DNA from: Antedon mediterranea
Lineage: Eukaryota; Echinodermata; Crinoidea; Comatulida; Antedonidae
Direction: 5' to 3'
Length of the DNA: 64,000 nucleotides
NCBI RefSeq assembly: GCF_964355755.1
Contig: NC_092675.1
Location: 26,576,412 to 26,640,411 of the forward strand
This document shows, piece after piece, positions 35,801 through 45,626 of this stretch. The stretch's first letter is position 1. Each line of letters begins with the position of its first letter. The notes below the pieces were generated by a model. That model was not told the DNA's origin and did no database searches. It saw only the letters and a program-made list of their open reading frames with translations. The position numbers and the translations under genes are program-made.

Positions 35801-37865
35801 GGGGGGTATTATTCAAAGTGATGTTTTATTGGAGAGGCGTTTATTCAAATGAATACCATCCTAATAATTATTAATACATTATTTAATTTAATCATCTTTT
35901 GAAACTAACTGCCGTGACAGAGTGGGCCCAAGAAAGAAGACATTACGACTTGCAACATGGGCAGACATCTCGGTCCTAACGGGACACAGGGAGATAGCCT
36001 ACAGTTATTCCTGCAAGCTTACTCAATAAAACTCAGCTATCGGGATTTCACTCGAAAAATGTCTTATCAAATCTCCCTATGTAATTTTATAATACTATTC
36101 CCCACAATATATTCTGATTCTTTATGGCGTATATTTAATTTGATCTTTATTAATTTGCAGTATAATTCCTATTATTTAACTACTGTACCTTCACACACGT
36201 GTGGTATGTTTTAAAATAAACAAAAAACTGAAATGGCTATGATTAATGGCCAATTTTTTTTTCGTCTTCCAAAGGGACACTGTATTGATTGATGGAAAGT
36301 GCCTGTTTCCAGTCACCTTTAGGGTCAAATCTATTATTTTAACTGCTCCCTTGTGTATAAAAGAGAGAAAATATTTGAAACTAAGGTGAACTTATCTTAA
36401 ACCCGGAAATTACTTTGACCGGGAAGAATTGAAATTGAGAGGAAAATCCAATGTTGAAATCATAAATGTTGTTAAAAAACTCTTTATAATATCTTCCTAA
36501 GATATAAATATGGAACAATAGCGTCGGCGTGCACACTAATGTTATCAAATCTACGTTTCGCGGTACATCTCGGATAGATAAGGTAGGTATCCAAGGCGGA
36601 GATTTGTACCGAAGTTTTTGCATCGTGCTCGCCTATGTCAGAATTAACCATAATTTATATATAGATTTTGTCACGGTCAATACAAATAAAATGTTAATGT
36701 TGATACTTTACAGGGTTTCGTTTAAGAATAAAATAGACAAATTCATCATATCCCCTTAGGTCGCCCTTATGACTATTGACTAGTCCTAGGGTAAGTAGTG
36801 ATGCTGATTTTAAGGTCGATTAATATTCTTTGAAAATAGAAAAGTACTGTATCAGCTGTAACATATATTACAGCATTTTTATTGACAAATTCTATTGAAA
36901 TTAAACGAGCAATTCACTAATAAATGCATTAAATGTAGACGCATTCCATCAAGTTTTTAGTCCTCTATTATTGTTGCTCTTTTGGCGCTCTATATAAACG
37001 AAAATATTGTTGGAAGTTGAGTATACGAAAGAGTGTGTGTGAAACGCGTTTTTATTTATGATGAAACCTACTATGTTTAAAATTGTGTATAGATAAGCTG
37101 TCGTATATCTTAGAATTTGTAATCTTATGTCTTGGGTCTTAGGTTTTGTGATCTTACAGTAGGTCTGGGGTCTTAGCTTTCGTGATCTTAGGTTTCGTGA
37201 CACCCTGGAAACGTTGTCTATTTAACACTATAGATGCATGTTGTTTTTTCAATATAATAAAAGGGGAATCCCGCGGTCAGCAAAAACATGTCAAGCGTGA
37301 TTCGACCCCACAGCCCTGCTGGCTTTTTGCTTTTAATACCAATAAAAATGTACATAACAGTAGAAAAAGGTAACAAAGTACAATCTTAACGCTCAAAATA
37401 CTCTGTTAAAAACTTAACACAATATTTCACTTCATATCGGTATGTAGGCATAGGCCTATATGAACTCAATTATATAAACTACCTAGGCTAGGCCTAGGCC
37501 AATAATGGAACGGATTTACAAACGATACAATTGGCTATCGGGCCCAACGATTAAGACTATTGGGCCCAAAGCCTAAGACGATATCGGGCACATACAAAAA
37601 TGGGCCCGATCGTCTCTATGATGCCTCGGATCGTCCTTGGGCCCCGATCTTCTGATCACCGGCAATAATTAACGCCCAGCTTAAACGTTCAGTCTTCTAG
37701 GCTAGCCTAGCTAGGCCTAGGCCTAGATACCAAACTAAAGCTTTCAATTTGATTTTATGGTTTTTGGTTTCATAATTCTAGAATAGGCCGAAGCCTTACC
37801 GTCTCTGCACCCGATGGCTTGAGCCCAGGATCTTGATTCCCTCCAAATATATTGAAAAAACTCAT
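19071..37865 (-). CDS. USO1: General vesicular transport factor p115 (USO1), 19 exons, 971 aa
   Basis: Exons: 37865-37800, 34115-34029, 33781-33640, 33231-33116, 32792-32634, 32252-32047, 31852-31603, 30703-30615, 29779-29625, 29153-28948, 28531-28418, 28034-27916, 26861-26680, 26123-26017, 23028-22893, 22147-22035, 21058-20852, 20404-20003, 19130-19071. They sum to 2916 nt, close to the roughly 960 aa of vertebrate p115. p115 is a peripheral Golgi tether acting in ER-Golgi traffic with golgins, Rab1 and SNAREs. Residues 1 to about 630 are the armadillo head (EIVGYALDTLYN, VAFENAFERL, GWSAQKV, LLKQLCTILMASGVPADILT, FVLRCAVLYCFQCFLYKN). Residues about 645-950 are coiled coil, including the HDNIVTQYKDIIR block. 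The last 20 codons give the acidic tail EDEDDDEEEEDEEEDEN. The start is set at MSFFNIFGG; an in-frame ATG at 37976 would add 37 residues unlike the family. The first intron is 3.7 kb and full of repeats. Confidence 0.95.
19425..19510 (-). repeat. tRNA-like SINE head, minus strand
   Basis: Read in reverse: GGTTGACACACTCGCTTATC, then TGGGTTCAAATCCATGC (B box). It lies in the last USO1 intron. It is not a functional tRNA, as no cloverleaf closes. Confidence 0.5.
19640..19715 (-). repeat. tRNA-like SINE head (TGGCTTGGTGGTT family)
   Basis: Read in reverse: CACTGTGGCTTGGTGGTTGA (A-box region), then CTTGGTTCAAATCATG (B box). It lies about 200 bp from the preceding tRNA-like head, in the same USO1 intron. 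Confidence 0.55.
19836..19980. mobile_element. Short MITE with GGGC(C/A)ATTT ends
   Basis: GGGCCATTTTACACAGACAA on the left mirrors the reverse complement of the right end, GGGCAATTTACACAGATGAG. The arms continue through GCGGTAAYRGTAA. At about 145 bp it ends only 22 bp from the donor side of a USO1 exon (20003). Confidence 0.7.
21400..21480 (-). repeat. Decayed tRNA-like SINE head
   Basis: Read in reverse: GTATGACATGATGTGAAGGA...TTGTGAGAGTCATTGGTTCAAGACC, a decayed A-box/B-box arrangement in a USO1 intron. Confidence 0.4.
21488..21800 (+). mobile_element. tRNA-derived SINE (family S1), full-length copy
   Basis: The head GTGTGTGGAGCAGTGTGTTG and B box GGTTCGAATCC (21544-21554) are followed by the body with TTTGCCTCTCTCCACCCAGG and ATTATGGGAGTTTCCATACG. 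The tail is GGCACTATATAAATCCAGGA then (TTA)n. It is about 310 bp, in a USO1 intron and antisense to it. Confidence 0.85.
22480..22570 (+). repeat. SINE/retroelement 3' tail
   Basis: TGTAAAGCACTACAAACATT...GCTATATAAGACTACC followed by (ATT)n resembles the 3' ends of SINE families with microsatellite tails. The head was not recognised. Confidence 0.4.
23281..23590 (+). pseudogene. Non-LTR reverse transcriptase fragment with YADD box
   Basis: The plus strand reads INHLLYADDLVLIGDTVKGL, then CNEWGLTINVEKNKI and, after a stop at KMF*, FKYLGLYLA. These are the catalytic YxDD block and the following thumb region of a LINE-type RT. Both ends are truncated and there is at least one stop. It is antisense within a USO1 intron and differs from the fragment at 2755-3505. 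Confidence 0.85.
23640..23720 (-). repeat. Retroelement 3' end (minus orientation)
   Basis: AAGATAAATCTTTATTGTCATGAAC resembles the A/T-rich 3' terminus of a retroelement read in reverse. Similar starts occur at 32415 and 38025. Confidence 0.35.
23899..25969 (+). mobile_element. 2.07-kb candidate DNA transposon with GGGCAATTCCA ends
   Basis: GGGCAATTCCATAGTG at the left end and the reverse complement of the right end, GGGCAATTCCACGGTG, are inverted repeats, each abutting an (AAT)n microsatellite. The motif AATTCCGTCAC recurs inside in varied form: near 24254, 24420, 25555, 25570, 25763, and next to the right end at 25945. This resembles subterminal transposase-binding sites. The element contains the ORF at 24776-25186 and no recognisable DDE domain. 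It lies in the USO1 intron between exons 26123-26017 and 23028-22893. Confidence 0.65.
24776..25186 (+). CDS. Element-borne ORF with GDFVLIKY-type domain (partial, no ATG)
   Basis: This is an open frame of about 136 codons inside the 2.07-kb element. It reads NEPINAQKGDFVLIKYTIER, then NYVAIVDDIP and VGTYGIINRDQIVSVLPAPL. The pattern GDFVLxKY...YVAxV...IxxVLPxP recalls an uncharacterised small beta-rich domain I associate with invertebrate transposon-linked proteins; I cannot name the family. The frame opens at a stop just upstream with no early ATG. A TACAG at 24779-24783 could be a splice acceptor, so this is probably the last exon of a transposon gene or a degraded piece of one. It is antisense to USO1. 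Confidence 0.5.
   Translation: MYRKNNSHIVRNKQFFLNETNEPINAQKGDFVLIKYTIERSKNIFNYVAIVDDIPKDKPELNIIHLYKFDKEGKIFVVKDLVGTYGIINRDQIVSVLPAPLMDSKERYHFKEPLPQSYGIKCFFGIRSIVTVNLNM
29780..30340. repeat. Tandem repeat, ~112-bp unit, 5 copies, abutting a USO1 splice acceptor
   Basis: Units start AAAAAGTAATAACAAAGAAA and contain TATTTCTCCTTTATTTTGG, CTATTCTGATTT and AAAATAGCCATAAATGT. They begin near 29781, 29893, 30008, 30119 and 30231. The first unit begins directly at the acceptor of the USO1 exon 29779-29625, so the duplicated unit carries the intron 3' end. Only the first unit keeps the TGTAG acceptor dinucleotide. Confidence 0.85.
31180..31515 (-). mobile_element. 5S rRNA-derived SINE (SINE3-like)
   Basis: Read on the minus strand, 31460-31374 is close to 5S rRNA: GATCACCGAAGTTAAGCAAC, GGGCCTGGTTAGAGCTTGGA, TGGGAGACCATCTGGGAATA. 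This covers the internal promoter (A box, IE, C box). A non-5S body of about 190 bp follows. Upstream, the 5S 5' portion TTTACCACGTTGAAAATACG is tandemly repeated three times (31515-31451). It lies in a USO1 intron. It is a retroposed derivative, not a functional 5S gene. Confidence 0.8.
34700..35025. repeat. Two tandem ~170-bp repeats in USO1 intron 1
   Basis: Both units share AATGCATATTTT, GGAATCCYCGGTCA, TGTTTAATC(A/G)CCTTAAACAA and ATTTCACTGAATTATTTAAT. The block GGAATCCCCGGTCAGCAAAA also recurs at 37262 and, altered, at 54557, so it is a dispersed family. Confidence 0.7.
35025..37210. repeat. Inverted-repeat-flanked transposon-like region in USO1 intron 1
   Basis: CCTAAGATCACGAAAACTAA near 35033 is mirrored by TCTTGGGTCTTAGGTTTTGT near 37131 and again near 37165-37200. 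Between them lie a GAGCTCGCTTCGCTCGCTC hairpin (about 35350), GGAGGTGCTTATTCGAGGG DNA-transposon-like sequence (about 35570-35850) and a long G run. I found no intact transposase. Confidence 0.4.
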
Positions 37866-38585
37866 CTTTCTACCAAGATGTTTCACCTTCTTTACGGTGT
37901 ATGTTGTGGATAAAAATGCCAGGTTGCGAACGTGGCGATCATATCCAGGCTGATGAGTATGCGCATGCGTAACCACTTTCCTACAAAACTTCTTTATAAA
38001 AATTATGCCTTAAATCTTCTTAAATATTCTTTATTCATCATCAAAAACGAAACATAACAAATACAAAATAGTCCTAATTTAGAAAGGCAAATAATAAATG
38101 CAAAGAAAAAACTTAAAGTGAACTTAAACGCAAACAAATGATACGATATTCGCATAATAGGCTTAGCTACTTCTTAAAATAGACTTTCGGCCCTATGCTT
38201 TTCATTTTTTCCGAGTTAACTAAAATGAAAAAATAATATCAAATATAGCACGAGGAAATGAATTAATTTAAACACTTTTTATGCTACAAAATCAAGAATG
38301 CCGATTATGCTCCTTCAAATTCATCTTCTACCTGAGTAAATTAAATCGGTATATATTTCTTAACCCTGTCATTAATAAACAACAACAAAAATACTCCTGC
38401 CGCCCTGATGAAGTTAGCTCAACGACAATTCTTTCTTTAAATGCCATTACATTCTTCTAATTTTTTGTTTAAAATATTCCCTCTTCTTATAATGTAATAT
38501 TAAATATGTGTTTAAAAAAGCTATTAAATTAGAGTATAACAATGACCGTAAGGCAATGTATTATAGTTCATGAACAAAACCTCTT

Positions 38586-40171
38586 CTAAACAGTCTTCTG
38601 AATCATACCGGACATTGCAAGCAAGAGCGTAGTTAAAATGGTAATAAACAACATTAGCATAAACGAAAAGAAATCCATTTTTTTTAATCGCCTCTTATCT
38701 GCTTCAAGTTTTCCTTTTTCTTTAATACTATTGTCAGCGACATCTTCTATCATTGGATCCATGTCTTGTCTAGATTGCAATTGCTATATGTAATAAAAAA
38801 AAAAAGGTATTACAACTAAAATGATAATCCGTATCGAATAAGTAATTGAATCATATATAGTATTACGATTACGAGCATGGAGAACTTTTCTAAATAATTC
38901 CTTCATGGATGATGATAGGCTTGATAATAAATTGTTGCATGCATCCAAACACGCGGAGTAACACAATTATTATTGTATATAATACGGTGAAGGTTAAGGG
39001 TCTTTCACACCTGTTCCGGTACGGCATTCCGGTCCGTCGCCGGCAAATCAAATCCGAACGTCAATTTTTCGTTTTCATGACGCTCCACGCGGCTACATAT
39101 ACGCCGATTCATATTATGCGCGTTTTCGATTTGATTTACCGACGCCGTGGGTATTTTTAGCTAGTATTAATTTCAAGATTTACTCAACATGTCTAACCTT
39201 TCTCATCCATATCTGTGCAGCCACTAAACTCGCTAAAGTAATTTGGGCAACTATAGACACAGTGATTGTAACAGCAGTAAAACAGTACAGAGCGTCTACA
39301 GATGCATCAGTTTTGATAAAAAATACTAGAATATTTAATGTTTGCTGTAGTCCAATCACTTGTAAAATTCCTTGAGATGTATGTTCGTAATCGTTTAGAA
39401 GGCTTAGTTCTTTACTCTGAAAGATACGTGTTTGACTTGAAATTATATCATTAGACGACATCTCAATCGTTATTTTATAATTAAAGAACATACATTTACA
39501 TTTTAACATTGATCTTCTTTATAGGCTTACCTGTTTTCTTTCCACCGGTTTTTCTTGGTTTAACAATCCTGTCTCTATAATTGGCCTAAGTGGAAAATAT
39601 AATATAAATTGTAGTCATTGAGTATCAGAATAAAGATGAAAAACGTTTCCTTAAAATTATTGAGTAGATACAGCAATTCATAGTCTTGTTATCTATCCTT
39701 TTTCTATTTTTGATTACACTTGTAGGCTAACTGTAATACTCTGTAGTATGTAGATATTAGACATATGATTTTTTTTTATTAACTTGAACGTCTTCAATTT
39801 CATTGACACACACTATGATATACCTAAAAAAACATAAGTCTAATGATAAGCATGAGTGAAAATGAATTCCAGCAGCATAATTATGCAGTTATTTTTTAAC
39901 TATTTAATATACGATTTTAAGGTATATAATAGACATACTTATAAGGTAATGCGGACCTTTTGTGAGCTAGCTCCCATTCTCAAATAAAAGCGCTCCACAT
40001 TTAACAAATTCTAGATCCGCTTCTGTTGTAGAAATATCATTTAATGCATATCTAGCTATTTATACAAAATCAATTTCTAAATTAGTCAATACAAAAGAAA
40101 TCCGAGGCGGAATCTACAACAATAACTTACTTTTTATCGTCACCAATATTATTTTCTTCTGAACCAGACAT
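38586..40171 (-). CDS. Ninjurin-like two-pass membrane protein 1 (170 aa, 4 exons)
   Basis: Exons: 40171-40131, 39585-39531, 39416-39198, 38783-38586; all phases fit. The N-terminal 32 residues are polar. Residues 43-65 (HTSQGILQVIGLQQTLNILV) look amphipathic. TM1 is about 74-101 and ends QIWMRK. A charged loop of about 40 residues follows, then LKKMDFF and TM2 (146-165, LFITILTTLLLAMSG). Spacing and patterns (Leu/Ile-rich amphipathic helix, S-I-V-x-Q-I in TM1, L/M-D before TM2, A-x-x-G at its end) fit ninjurins, which oligomerise to rupture the plasma membrane in lytic cell death or act in adhesion. The family call is inference from pattern. It is the array member nearest USO1, and near-identical to member 2 in the third exon, so their duplication is recent. 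Confidence 0.7.
38995..39160. repeat. GC-rich foldback repeat within intron of ninjurin-like gene 1
   Basis: GGTCTTTCACACCTGTTCCG...GTCGCCGGCAAATCAAATCC is mirrored by TTCGATTTGATTTACCGACG. A copy occurs at the matching place in gene 2 (43285-43465), so it predates their duplication. Confidence 0.6.
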
Positions 40172-40540
40172 GCTGAATTTGTAAACAAATGTGTTAAAAA
40201 AAACACGAGTTATTATCACATGCGACTCGTCATCGACAATTACTGAGTTACAGCATACTGATACGGGCAAACTGTTATTATTTTTATTGTGGAACCAGTA
40301 ACCCGGTAGTGAATTTGGATAAAGCAACGTTTGTGAATCGTTAAAAGACTCAAGGAATCGGATTAGGAAAACGGAAACACTATGATTATGAATCTAAAAG
40401 AATATCTCAAAGACACACTAATAAGTGAATATTTGTACTATAGGGCTTAGTTAACAATGAAACTGAAACTGGATAATGCACTCTACATATGACATAAGGT
40501 TAAAACATTGTTCCTCTTATTGGAGAAAGTGATCAGGCCT

Positions 40541-40725
40541 TTTTTTTTTTTTTTATTTCATTTCAACACATACAAAATACAAAATGAATAGATAAAGGTA
40601 ACGTAACTATTAAACAAATAAAAAGAAACACGATATAATACTCTCTCAAAAATAAGAGAGTAATGAAATAAAAGAAAAAAATAATGTATCGCAAAAATAC
40701 ACTTTATAATAATCATTTTGTAAAT
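40541..40725 (-). mobile_element. 185-bp retroposon insertion with 14-bp target duplication
   Basis: It begins with a run of T (poly-A of a minus-strand insertion) and is flanked by identical AAGTGATCAGGCCT at 40527-40540 and 40726-40739. The paralogous upstream region of gene 2 (about 46555-46580) has the uninterrupted empty site AAAGTGATTAGGCCTA. The insertion is therefore younger than the gene duplication. No head motif was recognised. Confidence 0.9.
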
Positions 40726-40859
40726 AAGTGATCAGGCCTACATATAAAAATCATCGTAAGTTTGTTTACATTATGCCTGTATTAACCTACATTAAAAATA
40801 AAACTAAAAATAAAATCAATTAGGCCTAAAGTAGCTCAATGAAGCAAGAAAAAAAATCC

Positions 40860-42435
40860 AAGTTTGAATCTCATTTCAGACCTGCTAGTTTTAAAAAAGA
40901 TAGGACAGAATGTTCACAAGCCGGTGAGCAGTCTTAAAGTAACAAGTAAACTTAAATTGCATTTTCTCTACTACTACTACTACTACTTGTCCAAAAAACT
41001 TTTTTTGTACAAGAGGCAAGAGTTATAATTTGTGATTTGTAATTTAAAAACATAATTAGATTTCATGTAATCTTTTCAATTTCACCCGTGTGTTTTTCGC
41101 GTTGCTGTTCTATTGTTAGTCGACTGAAGCTATTGTTAGTTGAAAGACTGGTTACATAACCTTTACACCAAACTCATATACACATGATTGTAGTGAAATT
41201 AGCCTAAATCACACAGCATTAAGACACACCACTTGTAGTGAAAATCGGGTCAAGGTCTGGCGGCCAATTTTGATTTGGCCAAGTATCGCGCTATGCGCGA
41301 GGGCTAGTTTGTTTGTATGTATGTTTGTTTGTTAGCACGATAGCGCCTACAGTTTTCAAGTTATCATTCTGAATTTTAAATTGGTGTATTAATAACTTCA
41401 TAAATAACTAAAATGATATTATTTTCAGACCGGCTGTTGTTAAAAGATACCGTAGGACAGAATTGTTCAAAAGCCGGCGAGCAGTCTTAAAGTAATTGTA
41501 CAAGAGGCAAGAGTTATAATTGGTGATTTGTAATTTTAAAACATAATCTGATTTAATGTTCACCTTTATTGATGAGAGTAGTTTAAAAAAGCTATTTCTT
41601 TTCAATTCACAGAGTTTGATTTTCGCGTTGCTGTTGTATTGTTAGTCAACTGAAGCTATTGTTAATTGAAAGGCTTGTTACATAACCATTACACCAAACT
41701 CGCATACACATGCTTGTAGTGAAATTAGCCTAAATCACAAACAGCATTAAGACACACACAAATATATATCAATATATATATTTCTTCCCGGAGAAATCTA
41801 TGTAGGAGAATGTTACAGTAGGCGGAGGTATGCACTCTTGGATCAGTGGCTTTCTAGTTCAACATGCTCCCCATCAGTGGATATATTTTGCCAAGTACCT
41901 CACTCAGTTTCTGAGTGCTTTCATTTGTCTGTTTGTTTGTTAGCAGGATTACTCAAAAAGTATTTACAAGATTTACCAAAATGAATGTACAGATAGATAT
42001 GTGGTCAAGGACCATTCCATTAAAGTTTGAGACCATTTGAAACCACGGTCCCAATTCTGGACCACTTTTTAGTATACTCTTCAGACCTGCTAGTGTTAAA
42101 AGATAGGACAGAATTTTTCAAAAGCCGGCGAGCAGTCTTAAAGTAACAAGTAAACTGAAATTGCATTTTCTCGAAAACTAATTGTCCAAAGTTCATTTTT
42201 GTACAAGAGGCAAGAGTTATAATTTGTGATTTGTAATTTTAAAACATAATTTGATTTAATGTGCACGTTTTTTTATGCGAGTAGTTTAAAAAACCTATTT
42301 CTTTTCAATTTATTTCATTTCTATTGTTAGTCAACTGAAGCTATTGTTATAATTGAAAGGCTTGTTACATAACCATTACACCCAACTCGCATACACATGC
42401 TTGTAGTGAAATTAGCCTAAATCACAAACAGCATT
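40860..42435. repeat. Three diverged ~350-bp tandem copies between array genes
   Basis: Each copy carries AGCCGGYGAGCAGTCTTAAA, TGTACAAGAGGCAAGAGTTA, TATTGTTAGTYRACTGAAGC and TTGTAGTGAAATTAGCCTAA. They start near 40880, 41425 and 42085. Spacers contain TTTGTTTGTTAGCA repeats at 41310 and 41930. The third copy ends where the truncated SINE at 42430 begins. Confidence 0.75.
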
Positions 42436-42615
42436 AATAATAATATCCTGGATTTATATAGCGCCTAATGTAATGAAACCTCTAAGCGCTGAACATTATT
42501 ACCCCAGTCATTTTTTTGGATCAAACACGTATGGAAACATACTTCCATAATGCATCTATAGTAATCAGCGCAAAGTTGTGTCTTGATCTAACCGGGTACC
42601 CATTTATACACCTGG
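42430..42615 (-). mobile_element. Truncated S1 SINE (3' part)
   Basis: Read in reverse it contains ACCTGGGAAAAGC-side truncation, CAGGTGTATAAATGGGTACC, AGTATGTTTCCATACGTGTT and the tail GGCGCTATATAAATCCAGGA followed by TATTATTATT. The tRNA head is missing. Confidence 0.75.
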
Positions 42616-42837
42616 GAAAAGCTTAAACGCTTTCTTTAAATTCCACACCACCAGTTCTTTCAATTTCTTGTTAATTTTAGGCCTATTTAAGTATTTCCCT
42701 CTTCTTATAATATATAATAATATGTACAAACCAGATGAACATTTTCAATCATATAATAATATGTGTTTATAAAAGCTATTAAATTAGAGTATAAAAATGA
42801 CAAGGCAATGTATTATAGTCCATGAATAAAACCTCTT

Positions 42838-45626
42838 CTAAACAGTCTCAATCAAACCAGAGAATGCAAGCAAGAGCGTAGTTAAAATGGTAACAAGCAA
42901 CATCAGCATAAACGAAAAGAAATCCAAGTTCTGTACTCGCTTCTTCTGTTTATTCTGGTTATTAACAATATCTCGCAGTTTCATGAGAGCGTCTACATTT
43001 AGTTTAGATTGTGATTCCAGTTTTTCTCGCCAGGCCAAGTTTCCAGCGACATCAGATTTTAATTTCTATGTAATCAAAAATTATTACAATTAATATAATC
43101 GTATCGAATAAGTAAATGTAATTGAACGTGGAAGACATGACATTATAGTATACGAGCATGGAGAAATGTTCTAAATAATTCCTCCATGGATGATGATAGG
43201 CATTTGAGAATAAGTGTATGCTTCCAAACACCTGGAGTAACACAATTATCATAATTATTATTGTATATAAAACTGTGAAGGTTAAGGGTCTTTCACACCT
43301 GTGCCGGTACGGCATTCCGGTCCGTCGCCGGCAAATCAAATCCGAACGTCAATATTTCGTTTTCATGACGCTCCACCAGGATACCTATACGGCAATTAAT
43401 ATGCGCAAGCAGCGTGAACAAACATTGACATTCGATTTTATTTGCCGGCGCTGTACGTATTTTTAGTTATTAATATCAAGATTTATTCTTTCTGACCTTT
43501 TTCTTCCATATCTTTGCAGCCACTACGCACGCCAAAGTAATTTGAGCAACTATAGACACAGCGATTATAACAGCAGTAAAATAGTACAGAGCGTCTACAG
43601 ATGCATCAGTTTTGATAAAAAATACTAGAATATTTAATGTTTGCTGTAGTCCAATCGCTTGTAAAATTCCTTGAGATGTATGTTCGTAATCGTTTAGAAA
43701 TTCTAAACCCTGAAAGATACGTGTTTGTCTGGAATTATATCATAAGACGACATCTCCATTGTTATTTTATAAAGAAAATACAATTACATTTTAACATTGA
43801 TCTTCTTTTTATAGGCTTACCTCCGTTTGTCTCTCCTTTCCTGTATTAGGCCTAATATAAAAATAAAGTGGAAAATTGATATGTGGTCATTGGATAACAG
43901 AATAAAGATGAAACAGGTTTCTCTAAAACTATTGAGTAGATACAGCAATTCATAGTCCTGTTATCTATCCTTTTTCTATTTTTGATTACACTTGTAATTG
44001 TAATAGTATGTAGATATTGGACATTATACGAAATGTTTTCATCAACTTAACTTGAACGTCTTCAATTTCATTGACAACACACACTATAATATAATATAAT
44101 AGACCTAAAAAACCATAAGTCCAATGATAAGCATTAGTGAAAACGAATTCTAGCAGCATAATTATGCAGTTATTTTTTAACTATTTAATATACGATTTCA
44201 AGGTATAGGCCTAATAGACCTATACTTAAAAGGTAATGCGGACCTTGTGTGAGCTAGCTCCCATTCTCAAATAAAAGCGCTCCACATTTAAAAAAACTCT
44301 AGATCCGATTCTGACTGAAAAAATATAATTTAATGCATATCTATTTACAAAATCAATTTATAAATCAGTCAATACAAAAGAAATCTAAGGCGGACTCTAC
44401 AACAATAACTTACGTTCCAACGTCACCAGTTTCATTTTCTTTTGGATCAGCCTTGCTGAAGTGGAAAATTGATATAAATTGTGGTCATTGGGTAACAGAA
44501 TAAAGATGAAAAACATTTCTCTAAAATTATTGAGTAGATACAGCAATTCATAGTCCTGTTATCTATCCTTTTTCTATTTTTGATTACACTTGTAATTGTA
44601 ATAGTATGTAGATATTAGACATTATACGAAATGTTTTCATCAACTTGAACGTCTTCAATTTCATTGACAACACACACTATAACATAATATAATAGACCTA
44701 AAAAACCATAAGTCCAATGATAAGCATGAGTGAAAACGAATTCTAGCAGCATAATTATGCAGTTATTTTTTAACTATTTAATATACGATTTCAAGGTATA
44801 GGCCTAATAGACCTATACTTAAAAGGTAATGCGGACCTTGTGTGAGCTAGCTCCCATTCTCAAATAAAAGCGCTCCACCTTTAAAAAAACTCTAGATCCG
44901 ATTCTGACTGAAAAAATATAATTTAATGCATATCTATTTACAAAATCAATTTCTAAATCAGTCAATACAAAAGAAATCTAAGGCGGACTCTACAACAATA
45001 ACTTACGTTCCAACGTCACCAGTTTCATTTTCTTTTGAATCAGCCATGCTGAAGTGGAAAATTGATATCAATTGTGGTCATTGGGTAACAGAATAAAGAT
45101 GAAAAACGTTTCTCTAAAATTATTGAGTAGATACAGCAATTCATAGTCCTGTTATCTATCCTTTTCTATTTTTGATTACACTTGTAACTGTAGATATTAG
45201 ACATTATACACATTTTTTCCATCAACTTGACCGTCTTTAATTTCATTGACACACACTATAATATAATATAATAGACCTAAAAAACCGTAAGTCCAATGAT
45301 AAGCATGAGTGAAAACGAATTCTAGCAGCATAATTATGCAGTTATTTTTTAACTATTTAATATACGATTTCAAGGTATAGGCCTAATAGACCTATACTTA
45401 AAAGGTAATGCGGACCTTGTGTGAGCTAGCTCCCATTCTCAAATTAAAGCGCTCCACATTAAAAAAAACTCTAGATCCGATTCTGACTGAAAAAATATAA
45501 TTTAATGCATATCTATTTACAAAATCAATTTCTAAATCAGTCAATACAAAAGAAATCTAAGGCGGACTCTACAACAATAACTTACGTTCCAACGTCACCA
45601 GTTTCATTTTCTTTTGAATCAGCCAT
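42838..45626 (-). CDS. Ninjurin-like membrane protein 2 (170 aa) with duplicated first exon
   Basis: Core exons: 43851-43821, 43709-43497, 43065-42838. The first exon exists in tandem copies; 45626-45586 and 45047-45007 both encode MADSKENETGDVG plus a split Thr codon and both splice in phase. Either gives 170 aa. TM1 is in the third exon (YYFTAVIIAVSIVAQITLAC) and TM2 in the last (LDFFSFMLMLLVTILTTLLL, then AFSG). It is very close to gene 1 in the third exon but has a longer loop. Family inference and caveats are as for gene 1. Confidence 0.7.

Noticed and set aside
37866-37976. USO1 start at the upstream in-frame ATG (37976)
   Set aside because: The extra 37 residues (MVTHAHTHQPGY...) do not resemble p115. 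MSFFNIFGG at 37865 fits the family start.
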